Shown piece by piece: positions 26,240 to 35,597 of a stretch of 64,000 nt of DNA. Position 1 is the stretch's first letter; each line of letters begins with the position of its first letter. The DNA lies in contig NZ_JAFMZZ010000004.1 in the NCBI RefSeq assembly GCF_017356245.1, forward strand, positions 280,741 to 344,740. The letters run 5' to 3'. The notes beneath the pieces are model-generated. The model had not been told where the DNA came from. It saw only the letters and a program-made list of their open reading frames with translations, and did no database searches. The translations under genes were made by a program, and so were the position numbers. The stretch comes from Bordetella petrii (GTDB taxonomy: Bacteria > Pseudomonadota > Gammaproteobacteria > Burkholderiales > Burkholderiaceae_B).

Positions 26240-29200
26240 CTACCCTTGGCTTAACGCCCTTTGCAGCACACAGGCCACGTGCTCTGCCCGCCGGCTGCCT
26301 TCTGCCCGGGTGCCGTCGGCGATCTGGTGCCGGCAGCTGGTGCCGTCGGCCACCAACAGGGTGTCGGCGCCCGCCTGGCGCACGGCGGGCAGCAGGGACA
26401 GCTCGGCCATTTTCATCGAGGTGTCGTAGTGCGCGGCTTCGTAGCCGAAGCTGCCGGCCATGCCGCAGCAGCTGGATTCGATCAGGTCGACTTTCAGGCC
26501 GGGGATCAGCGCCAGGATCTGCTGCACGGGCTTGACGGCGTCGAAGGCTTTCTGGTGGCAGTGGCCGTGCAGCAGGGCGCGCTTTTCCGGCAGCGGATGC
26601 AGTTTCAGTTCGAGCCGGCCGGCCTTGAGTTCGTTTGCCAGGAATTCTTCGAAAAGAAAGGCGTGGCGGGACAGCCGTTCGGCGTCTTCGCCCAGGCCCA
26701 TGACCAGGAATTCGTCGCGCAGCGTCAGCAGGCACGAAGGCTCAAGGCCGACGATGGGCACGCCGCGCGCGATGAAGGGCCGCAGCGCCTGGACCACGCG
26801 GCGGGCTTCGGCTTTGGCCTGGTCGACCAGGCCGGCCGACAGGTAGGTGCGGCCGCAGCACAGGGGGCGCCCGGGCTGGGTGTCGTTGGCGGCGGGGCGC
26901 GCGACGTGGACGCGGTAGCCGGCCGCCTGCAGCACCTGCAGGGCGGCGCGGGCGTTGTCGGCTTCGAAATAGTTGTTGAAGGTGTCGGCGAACAGCACGA
27001 TGTTGGCCGTGTCGGCATCGGCCGTCGAAGCCTGGCGGGTGAAGACGTCGCCGCGCCATTTCGGCAGGGTGCGCCGCGATGAAAAGCCCAGCAGGCGTTC
27101 GGACAGCCAGGCGGCGCCCGGCAGAGTGTCGCGCAGGTTGAACAGGAACGGCAGGCGGCCCGCCCAGGGCGCCCAGCGCGGCAGCGTGGCGATGATTTTG
27201 TCTTTCAGCGCCAGCCCGCGTTGTTGCCGCCACTGGTTCAGGAACTCGATTTTCATGCGCGCCATGTCGATGCCGGTGGGGCAGTCGCGCTTGCAGCCTT
27301 TACAGCTGACGCACAGGTCCATGGTGGCGCGCATGTCGTCGGAAGCCAGGGCGTGCGGCCCCAGCTGGCCGGACAAGGCCAGGCGCAGGGTGTTGGCGCG
27401 GCCGCGCGTCAGGTGCTGTTCGTCGCGGGTGACGCGATAGCTGGGGCACATGGTGCCGGCGTCGAATTTGCGGCAGTGCCCGTTGTTGTTGCACATTTCC
27501 ACGGCCTTGGCCAGGCCCTGGGCGGGGTCGCCGCCGGTGCCGGGCGCGCTGACGGACTCGGTGGCCGGATCGTTGTGTACGTTCCAGGCGGACCAGTCCA
27601 GCGCGGGCGTGAGGGGGATGGTGCGGTAGCCGGGCTTGAAGCGGAACAGGGACCGGTCGTCCATCTTGCTGCTGTGCACGATCTTGCCCGGGTTCATCAG
27701 CCGGTCGGGATCGAAGGCGTCTTTGATTTCTTCGAAGGCGCGGCTCAGCCTGGGCCCGAACTGCCAGGCCACCCATTCGCTGCGCACCAGCCCGTCGCCA
27801 TGCTCGCCGGAAAAGGCGCCCTTGTAGCGCCGCACCAGCGCGCCGGCCTCTTCGGCGATGGCGCGCATTTTTTCCGCGCCGTCGCGGCGCATGTCGAGTA
27901 TGGGCCTGACATGCAGCGTGCCCACCGAAGCATGGGCGTACCAGGTGCCCTTGGTGCCGTGGCGGGCGAATACGTCGGTCAACTGGCTGGTGTATTCGGC
28001 CAGGTGCTCCAGCGGCACGGCGCAGTCTTCGATGAATGACACCGGCTTGCCGTCGCCGCGCATGCTCATCATGATGTTCAGGCCGGATTTGCGGACTTCC
28101 CACAGGGCTTTCTGGGCCGCCGGGTCCGGCATTTCGACCACGCAGCCGGGCAGGCCCAGGTCGCCCATCAGTTCGACCAGCCTGGCCAGGCTGGACAGCT
28201 GTTCGGCCTGGGATTCGCCGGCGAACTCGACCAGCAGGATGGCTTCGGGCGTGCCGATGAGGGCGCTGTCGATGATGGGGCGGAAGGCCGGGTTGCTGCG
28301 GGCCAGGTCGATCATGGTGCGGTCGACCAGTTCCACCGCGCAGGGGCCCAGCCCTACGATGTGGCGGGCCGTGTCCATGGCCTGGTAGAAGGTGGGGAAG
28401 TTGACCACGCCCAGCGCCTTGGCGGCCGGCAGGGGCGACAGCTTGAGCGTGATGCTGCGGGTGTAGGCCAGCGTGCCTTCGCTGCCCACCAGCAGGTGCG
28501 CCAGGTTGACGCGGCCGTCGGCCGTGTAGGGGCGCGGGCTCTGCGGATGGAAGATGTCCAGGTTGTAGCCGCCCACGCGGCGCATCACGGCCGGCACCAT
28601 GCGCTGGATTTCGTCGCGCTCGCGCGCGGCGATTTCGTCGAGTTTGTTGATGATGGCGCGTATGCGGGGCGGCGCATTGCCCATGCGGCCGGCTTCGGCG
28701 AAAGTGGCGGCGGTGCCGTCGAGCAGCAGGGCATCGATGCTGAGCACGTTGTGCACCATGTTGCCGTAGGCGATGGATCGCGAGCCGCAGGAATTGTTGC
28801 CCGCCATGCCGCCCAGCGTGCACTGCGCCGCGGTGCTGACATCCACTGGGAACCACACGCCATGCGGCTTGAGCCAGGCATTGAGGTGGTCGAGCACGAT
28901 GCCGGGCTCTACCGTGACCGTCATGGCGTCCAGGTTGAAGTCAAGAACGCGGTTCAGGTATTTGCTGTTGTCGATGACCAGCGCGGCGCCCACGGTCTGG
29001 CCGCACTGCGAGGTGCCCCCGCCGCGCGCCAGCACGGGCACGGACAGTTCGCGGCACAGGCTGAGCGCGGCCGCGACGTCGTCGCCCGACTTGGGCACCA
29101 GCACGCCGACCGGCTCGATCTGATAGATGGATGCGTCGGTTGAATAACGCCCCCGCGCGCCCCGGTCGAACATAACCTCGCCTTGCGTGCCGCTGCGCAG

Positions 29201-29269
29201 GCGGGCGGCCAGTTCGAGATGCAGCGGATTCAGTTCGGCGTGCTGCTGTGGGGGTAGGGGCGCGTTCAT
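26240..29269 (-). CDS. FAD-linked and Fe-S 2-hydroxyacid dehydrogenase (YdiJ-like)
   Basis: 1009 residues. An N-terminal FAD-binding PCMH domain (about 45-280) has VPVLARGGGTSQCGQTVG and GGMAGNNSCGSRS. It is followed by an FAD-linked oxidase C-terminal domain with HASVGTLHVRP and GEHGDG, a 4Fe-4S motif CVSCKGCKRDCP (about 650), and a CCG-type domain (CCGRTYLSAG, SCCGMAGSFGYE). YdiJ-like enzymes oxidise D-2-hydroxyacids such as D-2-hydroxyglutarate or D-lactate at the membrane face. It lies 21 bases after the GntR gene on the same strand, so it is probably the enzyme arm of that regulon. The substrate is not determined. Confidence 0.92.
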   Translation of the reverse strand: MNAPLPPQQHAELNPLHLELAARLRSGTQGEVMFDRGARGRYSTDASIYQIEPVGVLVPKSGDDVAAALSLCRELSVPVLARGGGTSQCGQTVGAALVIDNSKYLNRVLDFNLDAMTVTVEPGIVLDHLNAWLKPHGVWFPVDVSTAAQCTLGGMAGNNSCGSRSIAYGNMVHNVLSIDALLLDGTAATFAEAGRMGNAPPRIRAIINKLDEIAARERDEIQRMVPAVMRRVGGYNLDIFHPQSPRPYTADGRVNLAHLLVGSEGTLAYTRSITLKLSPLPAAKALGVVNFPTFYQAMDTARHIVGLGPCAVELVDRTMIDLARSNPAFRPIIDSALIGTPEAILLVEFAGESQAEQLSSLARLVELMGDLGLPGCVVEMPDPAAQKALWEVRKSGLNIMMSMRGDGKPVSFIEDCAVPLEHLAEYTSQLTDVFARHGTKGTWYAHASVGTLHVRPILDMRRDGAEKMRAIAEEAGALVRRYKGAFSGEHGDGLVRSEWVAWQFGPRLSRAFEEIKDAFDPDRLMNPGKIVHSSKMDDRSLFRFKPGYRTIPLTPALDWSAWNVHNDPATESVSAPGTGGDPAQGLAKAVEMCNNNGHCRKFDAGTMCPSYRVTRDEQHLTRGRANTLRLALSGQLGPHALASDDMRATMDLCVSCKGCKRDCPTGIDMARMKIEFLNQWRQQRGLALKDKIIATLPRWAPWAGRLPFLFNLRDTLPGAAWLSERLLGFSSRRTLPKWRGDVFTRQASTADADTANIVLFADTFNNYFEADNARAALQVLQAAGYRVHVARPAANDTQPGRPLCCGRTYLSAGLVDQAKAEARRVVQALRPFIARGVPIVGLEPSCLLTLRDEFLVMGLGEDAERLSRHAFLFEEFLANELKAGRLELKLHPLPEKRALLHGHCHQKAFDAVKPVQQILALIPGLKVDLIESSCCGMAGSFGYEAAHYDTSMKMAELSLLPAVRQAGADTLLVADGTSCRHQIADGTRAEGSRRAEHVACVLQRALSQG

Positions 29270-29290
29270 GGGGCTCCTGGCCGGATGGGC

Positions 29291-30079
29291 TTAGGGTTGT
29301 CTGGGTTCGCCTGCGGCATCGGAAGCATCGGCGGTGCCGCAAGCCCCTTCGGCGTCGGCGGCGGCGAGCTTCAGGTTTTCCAGCACGGCCTCGCCCTTGC
29401 GCCGCAGATGCTGCCGCAGTATCTGCGCCAGCCGGGGGCCGTCGCGCGAGGCCAGCGCGTCGGCCATTTCCAGGTGTTCGCGCATGGCCTTGTCCCATTT
29501 TTCGGGGTTGAGGTTGGAACGGAAGCGCAGGTTCTGCAGGCGCAGGTTGATGTTCGTGTAGACCTGCGACAGCAGCTCGTTGTGGCCCGCGGCGTTGATG
29601 CGGTCGTGGATGGCGCGGTTGACGTGGTAGTAGGAAGACAGGTTGCGCCTGGCGTGGCAGGCCTGCATTTCGAATGTCAGGGCCTTGATCTCGGCGATTT
29701 CCTGGTCGGTGATGTGCTGGCAGGCAAGTTCGCCGGACAGGGCCTCGAGCACGCCCATGACTTCGAAGCTTTCGCGGATGTCTTTTTCGGACAGGGCCAC
29801 CACGTGCGCGCCGCGGTTGGGCTGCATGCGCACCAGCCCATCGGCGGACAGCAGCCGGAAGGCTTCGCGCAGGGGCGTGCGCGACACCTGCAGCCGGTCG
29901 CACAGCGCGCGTTCGTTCAGGCGGGTGCCGGCGGCCAGCTCGCCCTCGATGATCATTTCGCGCAGGCGGTCGGCGATGGTGGCGGGCAGCGTGCGCCTGT
30001 CGACGGCCTCGGACGAGGGACCGGGTTCCGTCGCCGGCGGGGCGGATGGGTTGGATAGGCTTACGGGATCAATTTTCAT
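29291..30079 (-). CDS. GntR family regulator, FCD type
   Basis: About 262 residues. The winged helix (TIADRLREMIIEGELAAGTRLNERALCDRLQVSRTPLREAFRLL, in part) is followed by an all-helical FCD ligand domain with metal-type His residues (VNRAIHDRIN, and REHLEMADAL). FCD regulators usually sense carboxylates. The start is uncertain: ATG at 30079 abuts a TTTGTATACAAA palindrome, while ATG at 30130 would put that palindrome inside the gene; neither has a clear ribosome site. It is divergent from the aminotransferase-transporter operon and upstream of the FAD/Fe-S gene. Confidence 0.88.
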   Translation of the reverse strand: MKIDPVSLSNPSAPPATEPGPSSEAVDRRTLPATIADRLREMIIEGELAAGTRLNERALCDRLQVSRTPLREAFRLLSADGLVRMQPNRGAHVVALSEKDIRESFEVMGVLEALSGELACQHITDQEIAEIKALTFEMQACHARRNLSSYYHVNRAIHDRINAAGHNELLSQVYTNINLRLQNLRFRSNLNPEKWDKAMREHLEMADALASRDGPRLAQILRQHLRRKGEAVLENLKLAAADAEGACGTADASDAAGEPRQP

Positions 30080-30090
30080 TTGTATACAAA
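30079..30090. promoter_or_regulatory. GntR operator 1
   Basis: TTTGTATACAAA, a perfect 12-base palindrome, fits the TNGTNNNACNA pattern of FadR/FCD regulators. It touches the probable start of the gntR gene, consistent with autorepression. Confidence 0.65.
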
Positions 30091-30248
30091 AAAAGCGATA
30101 GCGCGTGAATTCAGCGGTGCCGCGCGCCATGCCTGGCCAATCGAAGAAACCCGCCCAGTTTAACCTGTACCTTTCTCTCCCAATTGCTGTGGCGCCGCAT
30201 AAATTCCCCTTGCAGGAGGGCGCCTTTGCTGCTTATTCTTCATCAAGA

Positions 30249-30268
30249 TTGGTATTTTGTATACCAAA
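30249..30268. promoter_or_regulatory. GntR operator 2
   Basis: TTGGTAT (30249-30255) and ATACCAA (30261-30267) are inverted repeats, and TTTGTATAC at 30256-30264 repeats the core of operator 1. The site lies 17 bases before the aminotransferase ATG and just ahead of its AGGAG. Shared cores suggest one regulator controls both arms. Confidence 0.62.
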
Positions 30269-30284
30269 TTATCAGGAGCCCCTC

Positions 30285-31490
30285 ATGCTGCCGCTGCATT
30301 CGCATCCGTCCGGCCGTCACTTTCTGCAGATTCCGGGCCCCACCAATGTGCCCGACCGCGTGCTGCGCGCCATCGACCATCCCACCATCGACCACCGCGG
30401 CCCCGAGTTCGGGGAGCTGGGCAAGGCCGTGCTGGCCGGCATGAAGAAGGTGTTCCAGACCGAAAGCGATGTGATCATCTACCCGGCCTCGGGCACGGGC
30501 GCCTGGGAAGCGGCCCTGGTCAACACTATGTCGCCCGGCGACCAGGTGCTGATGGCGGAAACCGGCCATTTCGCGACGCTGTGGAAAAAAATGGCGGAAC
30601 GGCTGGGGCTGCGGGTGGAGTTCCAGGAAGGCGATTGGCGCCATGGCGCGAACCCCGAACACATCGGCAGGCGCCTGGCCGCGGACAGCGGGCATCAGAT
30701 CAAGGCGGTGTGCGTGGTGCACAACGAAACCGCGACCGGCGTGGTCAGCGATGTGGCGGCGGTGCGCAAGGCCATCGACGCCGCCGGCCACCCGGCCCTG
30801 CTGATGGTGGACACGATTTCATCGCTGGGCTCGGTGGACTACCGGCACGACGAATGGGGGGTCGACGTCACCGTGGCGGGCTCGCAGAAAGGAATGATGC
30901 TGCCGCCCGGGCTGTCGTTCAACGCCGTCGGCCCCAAGGCCTTGAAGGCCTCGCAAAGCGCCGCGCTGCCGCGTTCGTACTGGGACTGGAAAGAGATGCT
31001 GGCCATCAACCCGCGCGGATACTTTCCCTACACGCCCGCGACCAACCTGCTGTACGGCCTGCACGAAGCGCTGGAAATGCTGTCGGCCGAAGGGCTGGAC
31101 AACGTGTTCGCGCGGCACCGGCGGCATGGCGAAGCCACCCGCCGCGCCGTTCGCGCATGGGGGCTGGAGATTCTGTGCCTGAAGCCCGAAGAGTACAGCC
31201 CTGCCCTGACGGCGGTGATGATGCCCGAAGGCCATAGCGCGGATGCTTTCCGCAAGACGGTGCTGACGAATTTCAACATGTCGCTGGGCCAAGGCCTCAG
31301 CAAGCTGTCGGACAAGGTTTTCCGCATCGGCCACCTGGGCGATTTCAACGACCTGACGCTGTGCGGCACCTTGTCGGGCGTGGAGATGGGCTTGAAGAAG
31401 GCCGGCGTGCCGCACCACGGCGGCGGCGTGCAGGCGGCCCTGGATTACCTGGCGCAGACCAGCCGGCCCCAGCCGGCGCAGGACAGGTAG
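30285..31490 (+). CDS. Class V aminotransferase (alanine-glyoxylate type)
   Basis: 401 residues of a PLP fold type I enzyme. IPGPTNVPDRVLRA opens the protein, SGTGAWEAAL binds the cofactor phosphate, VDTISSLGS holds the ring Asp, and Lys202 in GSQKGMMLPPG is the Schiff-base lysine. Relatives are alanine-glyoxylate, serine-glyoxylate and related aminotransferases. The start at 30285 has AGGAG six bases upstream; the longer frame from 30105 covers the operator and is excluded. It leads the operon with the transporter and CoA enzymes, so it probably transaminates an oxoacid related to the imported carboxylate. Confidence 0.92.
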   Translation: MLPLHSHPSGRHFLQIPGPTNVPDRVLRAIDHPTIDHRGPEFGELGKAVLAGMKKVFQTESDVIIYPASGTGAWEAALVNTMSPGDQVLMAETGHFATLWKKMAERLGLRVEFQEGDWRHGANPEHIGRRLAADSGHQIKAVCVVHNETATGVVSDVAAVRKAIDAAGHPALLMVDTISSLGSVDYRHDEWGVDVTVAGSQKGMMLPPGLSFNAVGPKALKASQSAALPRSYWDWKEMLAINPRGYFPYTPATNLLYGLHEALEMLSAEGLDNVFARHRRHGEATRRAVRAWGLEILCLKPEEYSPALTAVMMPEGHSADAFRKTVLTNFNMSLGQGLSKLSDKVFRIGHLGDFNDLTLCGTLSGVEMGLKKAGVPHHGGGVQAALDYLAQTSRPQPAQDR

Positions 31491-31647
31491 CGGCACGCCG
31501 CGCGCGCCGCAGGCGATGGATCACGCAGCATCACAGTAGGCAAAGTCCGCAGCAGGGGGAACAAGAACAGGACTCGCTGGACAGGAAGGCTCAAGCAAGG
31601 CGTACCGATACCGGACGTCCCCGTGGCACCACCCGGAGGAGACACAC

Positions 31648-32667
31648 ATGAAGCACCTGACTCACAGACTGTTGAAGAAATCGTATCTGATCGCGCCGCT
31701 GGCCGCGCTGGCCGGCATGACCGCCCTGCCCGCCCAGGCATGGGAACCCACCCGCCCGGTCGAGATCATCGTGCCCGCCGGCGCGGGCGGGGCATCGGAC
31801 CAGATGGCGCGCACGCTGCAAAGCATTATCCTGAAGCACAAGCTGATGAAGCAGTCCACGCTGGTGCTGAACAAGGGCGGCGCCAGCGGCGCCGAAGGCA
31901 TCATGGACACCAAGGGCTCGCCGGGAAATCCGCACAAGCTGATGGTGGCCTTTTCCGCCATCTACACCCTGCCCATCGCCGTCAACCTGCCGTTCAACTG
32001 GCGCGACCTGAATCCGGTGGCGATGATCGCGCAGGACGAGTTCCTGCTGTGGACCAATGCCGAGGCCCCCTACAAGACGGCCGCCGACTACCTGAAAGCG
32101 GTCAAGGCCGCGCCAGCCGGCCAGTTCAAGATGGGCGGCACGGGCGCCAAGCGCGAAGACCAGATCATTACCGTGGCGCTGGAAAAGGCGGCCGGGGTGA
32201 AGTTCACCTATGTGCCCTACAAGAGCGGCGGCGAGGCCGCCACGCAGCTGGTGGGCAAGCACACCGATTCGAACGTGAACAACCCCAGCGAGAATATCGC
32301 GCAGTGGCGCGCCGGCCAGGTCAATGCCCTGTGCGTGTTCTCGGATGAGCGCATGGCCTACAAGAACAAGATCACCAAAGAGCAGTCCTGGGCCGATATC
32401 CCGACCTGCAAGGAAGCCGGCTACGACGTGCAGTATCAGATGCTGCGGGCATTCTTCCTGCCGCCCAAGACCACGGCCGAACAGGCCGCGTTCTACGCCG
32501 ACCTGATCAAGAAGATCAGCGAAACGCAGGAATGGAAGGACTACCTGGCCAAGCAGGCGCTCAAGGGCGACTACCGCACCGGCAAGGATTTTGTGAAGTT
32601 CCTGGAGCAGGACGAGGCTAACCACAAGACCCTGATGGAAGAAGCCGGCCTGGCCGCGAAGAAATAA
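31648..32667 (+). CDS. Tripartite tricarboxylate transporter receptor (TctC/Bug-like)
   Basis: 339 residues with a signal peptide (about 1-31, ending ALPAQA). The binding-protein fold starts WEPTRPVEIIVPAGAGGASDQMAR, with LVLNKGGASGAEG and VPYKSGGEAATQLVGKH as ligand-loop landmarks. It is followed directly by TctB and TctA homologues, so unlike many Bug proteins it has its own membrane partners. GGAGGAG precedes the start. It captures a carboxylate in the periplasm; the ligand is unknown. Confidence 0.92.
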   Translation: MKHLTHRLLKKSYLIAPLAALAGMTALPAQAWEPTRPVEIIVPAGAGGASDQMARTLQSIILKHKLMKQSTLVLNKGGASGAEGIMDTKGSPGNPHKLMVAFSAIYTLPIAVNLPFNWRDLNPVAMIAQDEFLLWTNAEAPYKTAADYLKAVKAAPAGQFKMGGTGAKREDQIITVALEKAAGVKFTYVPYKSGGEAATQLVGKHTDSNVNNPSENIAQWRAGQVNALCVFSDERMAYKNKITKEQSWADIPTCKEAGYDVQYQMLRAFFLPPKTTAEQAAFYADLIKKISETQEWKDYLAKQALKGDYRTGKDFVKFLEQDEANHKTLMEEAGLAAKK

Positions 32668-32685
32668 GCCCCCGGGGGAGCCAGG

Positions 32686-33201
32686 ATGGATCATCAGCAG
32701 ACACAGGGCGGCCCGCCGGCAGGCGGGTTGTCGCACAGCGCCGTCGACGCGATTACCGCCGCGGTTTTTTTCGTGGTGGGCGTGGTCATGATGGTGGACA
32801 ACCACCGCATCGGCATCGCATGGGCAACAGATGGGCCCGAGTCGGGATATTTTCCGTTTCACGTGGGGCTGATCATCTGCATCGCCAGCGCCGCGGTGTT
32901 TCTGAAGGCGCTGTTCGGCAAGCACCGCAACCGGCAGGTCTTCGTCACCTGGGACCGGTTCCGGCTGGTGCTGCTGGTGCTGCTGCCCACCGCCCTGTAT
33001 GTGCTGCTGATCCAGCTGCTGGGAATTTACGTCGCGTCGGTGCTGTTCATCGCCGCCTTCATGCGGCTGCTGGGCAGGATCTCCTGGCTGAAGACGGTGC
33101 TGGTCAGCGTGGGCGTGAACGTGCTGCTGTTCTGGATGTTCGAAATCCAGTTCCTGGTGCCGCTACCCAAGGGGCCGCTCGAAGCCCTGTTCGGCTATTG
33201 A
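32686..33201 (+). CDS. tctB: Tripartite tricarboxylate transporter small membrane subunit TctB
   Basis: 171 residues with four hydrophobic segments and the TctB pattern GPESGYFPFHVGLIICIASAAV between the first and second. It pairs with TctA in the sodium- or proton-driven uptake of carboxylates. The start is 18 bases after the receptor gene, with a purine-rich GGGGGAGCC leader. Confidence 0.9.
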   Translation: MDHQQTQGGPPAGGLSHSAVDAITAAVFFVVGVVMMVDNHRIGIAWATDGPESGYFPFHVGLIICIASAAVFLKALFGKHRNRQVFVTWDRFRLVLLVLLPTALYVLLIQLLGIYVASVLFIAAFMRLLGRISWLKTVLVSVGVNVLLFWMFEIQFLVPLPKGPLEALFGY

Positions 33202-33223
33202 AACCAGGAACGGGAGACTTCAA

Positions 33224-34771
33224 GTGGATGAACTGAACGCGTTATTCCATGGCTTTGCCACGGTTCTCAGCTGGTACAACCTGGGCATGATGTTCATCGG
33301 CCTGGTGCTGGGCGTGATCATCGGCGTGCTGCCCGGGCTGGGCGGGCCCAACGGGGTGGCGATACTGCTGCCGCTGACCTTCACCATGCCGCCCACCTCG
33401 GCCATCATCATGCTGTCGTGCATTTATTGGGGGTCTTTGTTCGCCGGGGCGATTACCTCGATTCTGTTCAACATCCCGGGCGAGACCTCGTCGGTGGCCA
33501 CCACCTTCGACGGCTATCCCCTGGCCCAGCAGGGCCGCGCCGGCAATGCCCTGACGGCCTCGTTCACGGGCTCGTTCTTCGGCGCGCTGTCGGGCGTGCT
33601 GCTGATCACCTTCCTGGCGCCCATGGTGTCGAAGTTCGCCCTGCGCTTCGGCCCGCCGGAGTTCTTCGCGGTGTTCCTGCTGACTTTCTGCAGTTTCGTG
33701 GGCACCGACAAGAAGACGCCATTCAAGACGATTATTTCCATGATGCTGGGTTTCGGGCTGGCGGCGATAGGCATGGACACCGTCAGCGGCGGCCTGCGCA
33801 TGACCTTCGGCTGGTCGGAATTGCTGCGCGGCATCGATTTCCTGGTGGTCGTCATCGGGCTGTTCGGCATCGGCGAGATCCTGGTCAGCATGGAAGAAGG
33901 CCTGAAGTTCGAAGGCAAGAACGGCCGCATCAACCTGAAGGTGGTGCTGCAAACCTGGAAGGAAATGCCCAGATACTGGGTGACGCTGGTCCGCAGCACG
34001 GTGGTGGGCTGCTGGATGGGCGTGACGCCCGGCGGCGCCACCGCGGCGTCGTTCATGGGCTACGGGCTGGCGCAGCGCTTTTCGCGCAACGGCCGCAAGT
34101 TCGGCACCGGCGAGATCGAAGGCGTGATCGCGCCCGAGACGGCCGCCCATGCCTCGGGCACGTCGGCCCTGCTGCCCATGCTGGCGCTGGGCATACCGGG
34201 CTCGGCCACGGCGGCGGTGCTGCTGGGCGGCCTGATGATATGGGGCCTGCAGCCCGGCCCCCTGCTGTTCGTCGAGCAGAAAGAGTTCGTCTGGGGCCTG
34301 ATCGCCAGCATGTACCTGGGCAACTTCGTGGGGCTGATCATCGTGCTGAGCACGGTGCCGCTGTTTGCCGCGATACTGCGCATCCCCTTTGCCATCGTGG
34401 CCCCCATCATCATCGTGGTGTGCGCGATCGGCGCATATTCGGTCAATAACGCCATGCTCGATGTGTGGTTCATGCTGCTGTTCGGCGTGATCGGCTATGT
34501 GCTGAAGAAACTGTCGTATCCGCTGGCGCCGATGATTCTGGCGCTGGTGCTGGGCGACCGCATGGAAGATGCCTTCCGGCAGTCCATGCTCGGCCCCGGC
34601 ACGGGCCTGCACGTATTCTGGTCCAACGGCCTGGTCGGCACCATTACGACGCTGGCGCTGCTGATGCTGTTCTGGCCGCTGGTGCCGGTACTGTGGCGGC
34701 TGGCGCGCAAATGTATGGGCGGCGGCAAGAACGGCGCGGCCATGGGCAAGACAAACGAGGGGCTGAAATGA
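33224..34771 (+). CDS. tctA: Tripartite tricarboxylate transporter large membrane subunit TctA
   Basis: 515 residues with about twelve hydrophobic segments. Family landmarks are LGVIIGVLPGLGGPNGVAILLPLTF near the N-terminus (in two parts), IYWGSLFAGAITSILFNIPGE, and GVIAPETAAHASGTSALLPMLALGIPGSATAAVLLG in the middle. The start is GTG at 33224 with GGGAG upstream; an ATG four bases later is out of frame. It overlaps the enoyl-CoA hydratase gene by four bases. Confidence 0.95.
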   Translation: MDELNALFHGFATVLSWYNLGMMFIGLVLGVIIGVLPGLGGPNGVAILLPLTFTMPPTSAIIMLSCIYWGSLFAGAITSILFNIPGETSSVATTFDGYPLAQQGRAGNALTASFTGSFFGALSGVLLITFLAPMVSKFALRFGPPEFFAVFLLTFCSFVGTDKKTPFKTIISMMLGFGLAAIGMDTVSGGLRMTFGWSELLRGIDFLVVVIGLFGIGEILVSMEEGLKFEGKNGRINLKVVLQTWKEMPRYWVTLVRSTVVGCWMGVTPGGATAASFMGYGLAQRFSRNGRKFGTGEIEGVIAPETAAHASGTSALLPMLALGIPGSATAAVLLGGLMIWGLQPGPLLFVEQKEFVWGLIASMYLGNFVGLIIVLSTVPLFAAILRIPFAIVAPIIIVVCAIGAYSVNNAMLDVWFMLLFGVIGYVLKKLSYPLAPMILALVLGDRMEDAFRQSMLGPGTGLHVFWSNGLVGTITTLALLMLFWPLVPVLWRLARKCMGGGKNGAAMGKTNEGLK

Positions 34772-35547
34772 CCGGACTCGTGTTGCAGGAACGGACGGGC
34801 GCGATCGCCACGGTGGTGCTGAACCGGCCCGCCAAGCTCAATGCCTTGACCAAGCCGATGTGGCAGGCGCTGGGCGACACCGTGCGGGAGCTGTCCGCGG
34901 ACGACTCGCTGCGCTGCATTGTGCTGCGCGGCGCCGGAGAAAAAGCCTTCTCGCCCGGCAACGACATCGCCGAATTCCAGACCGAGCGGGCCAACAAGCG
35001 CCAGGCCATCGAGTATGGGCGCGTCATGCACGAGACCGCCCGCGCGCTGTCCGAATGCCGGCATCCGCTGGTGGCACAGATCCACGGCATATGCGTGGGC
35101 GGCGGGCTGGAAATCGCCGCCTTGTGCGATATCCGGATCTGCGGCGAGTCCAGCCGGTTCGGCGCGCCCATCAAGAACCTGGGCCTGGTCATGGCGTATC
35201 CGGAAATGGAGCCGCTGATACGCCTGGCGGGGCCCGATGCGGCGCTTGAGATCCTGCTCGAGGGCCGCATTTTCGGCGCCGCCGAAGCCAGGGAAAAAAG
35301 GCTGGTGACGCGGGTGGTGCCCGACGGCCAGGTCCAGGCCGAAGCCCTGGCCGCGGCGCAGCGCATCGCCGAGGGCGCGCCGCTGGTGGCCCGCTGGCAT
35401 AAGCAGTTTGTGCGGCGCCTGGCCCAGCAGCGCCCGATTTCCGCCGCCGAGTACGACGAATGCTTCGACTGCTTCGACACCGAAGATTTCCGCATCGGCT
35501 ACGCGGCCTTCCTGGACAAGCGCGCGCCGGACTTTACCGGCAGGTAG
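34768..35547 (+). CDS. Enoyl-CoA hydratase/isomerase family protein
   Basis: 259 residues of the crotonase fold. NRPAKLNALTKPMW opens the CoA-binding part, AFSPGNDIAEF forms one oxyanion half, and HGICVGGGLEIAALCDIRI the other. The catalytic Glu of classic hydratases near FGAPIKNLGL is not obvious, so the reaction could be hydration, isomerisation or another crotonase reaction. It starts inside the tctA stop (ATGA) and is followed by a CoA-transferase, implying that the imported acid is handled as a CoA thioester. Confidence 0.85.
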   Translation: MTGLVLQERTGAIATVVLNRPAKLNALTKPMWQALGDTVRELSADDSLRCIVLRGAGEKAFSPGNDIAEFQTERANKRQAIEYGRVMHETARALSECRHPLVAQIHGICVGGGLEIAALCDIRICGESSRFGAPIKNLGLVMAYPEMEPLIRLAGPDAALEILLEGRIFGAAEAREKRLVTRVVPDGQVQAEALAAAQRIAEGAPLVARWHKQFVRRLAQQRPISAAEYDECFDCFDTEDFRIGYAAFLDKRAPDFTGR

Positions 35548-35597
35548 CCGGCGGCGGCGCACGCGGCGCCGCGGCCGTTCGTCGCCATGGAGATGGA

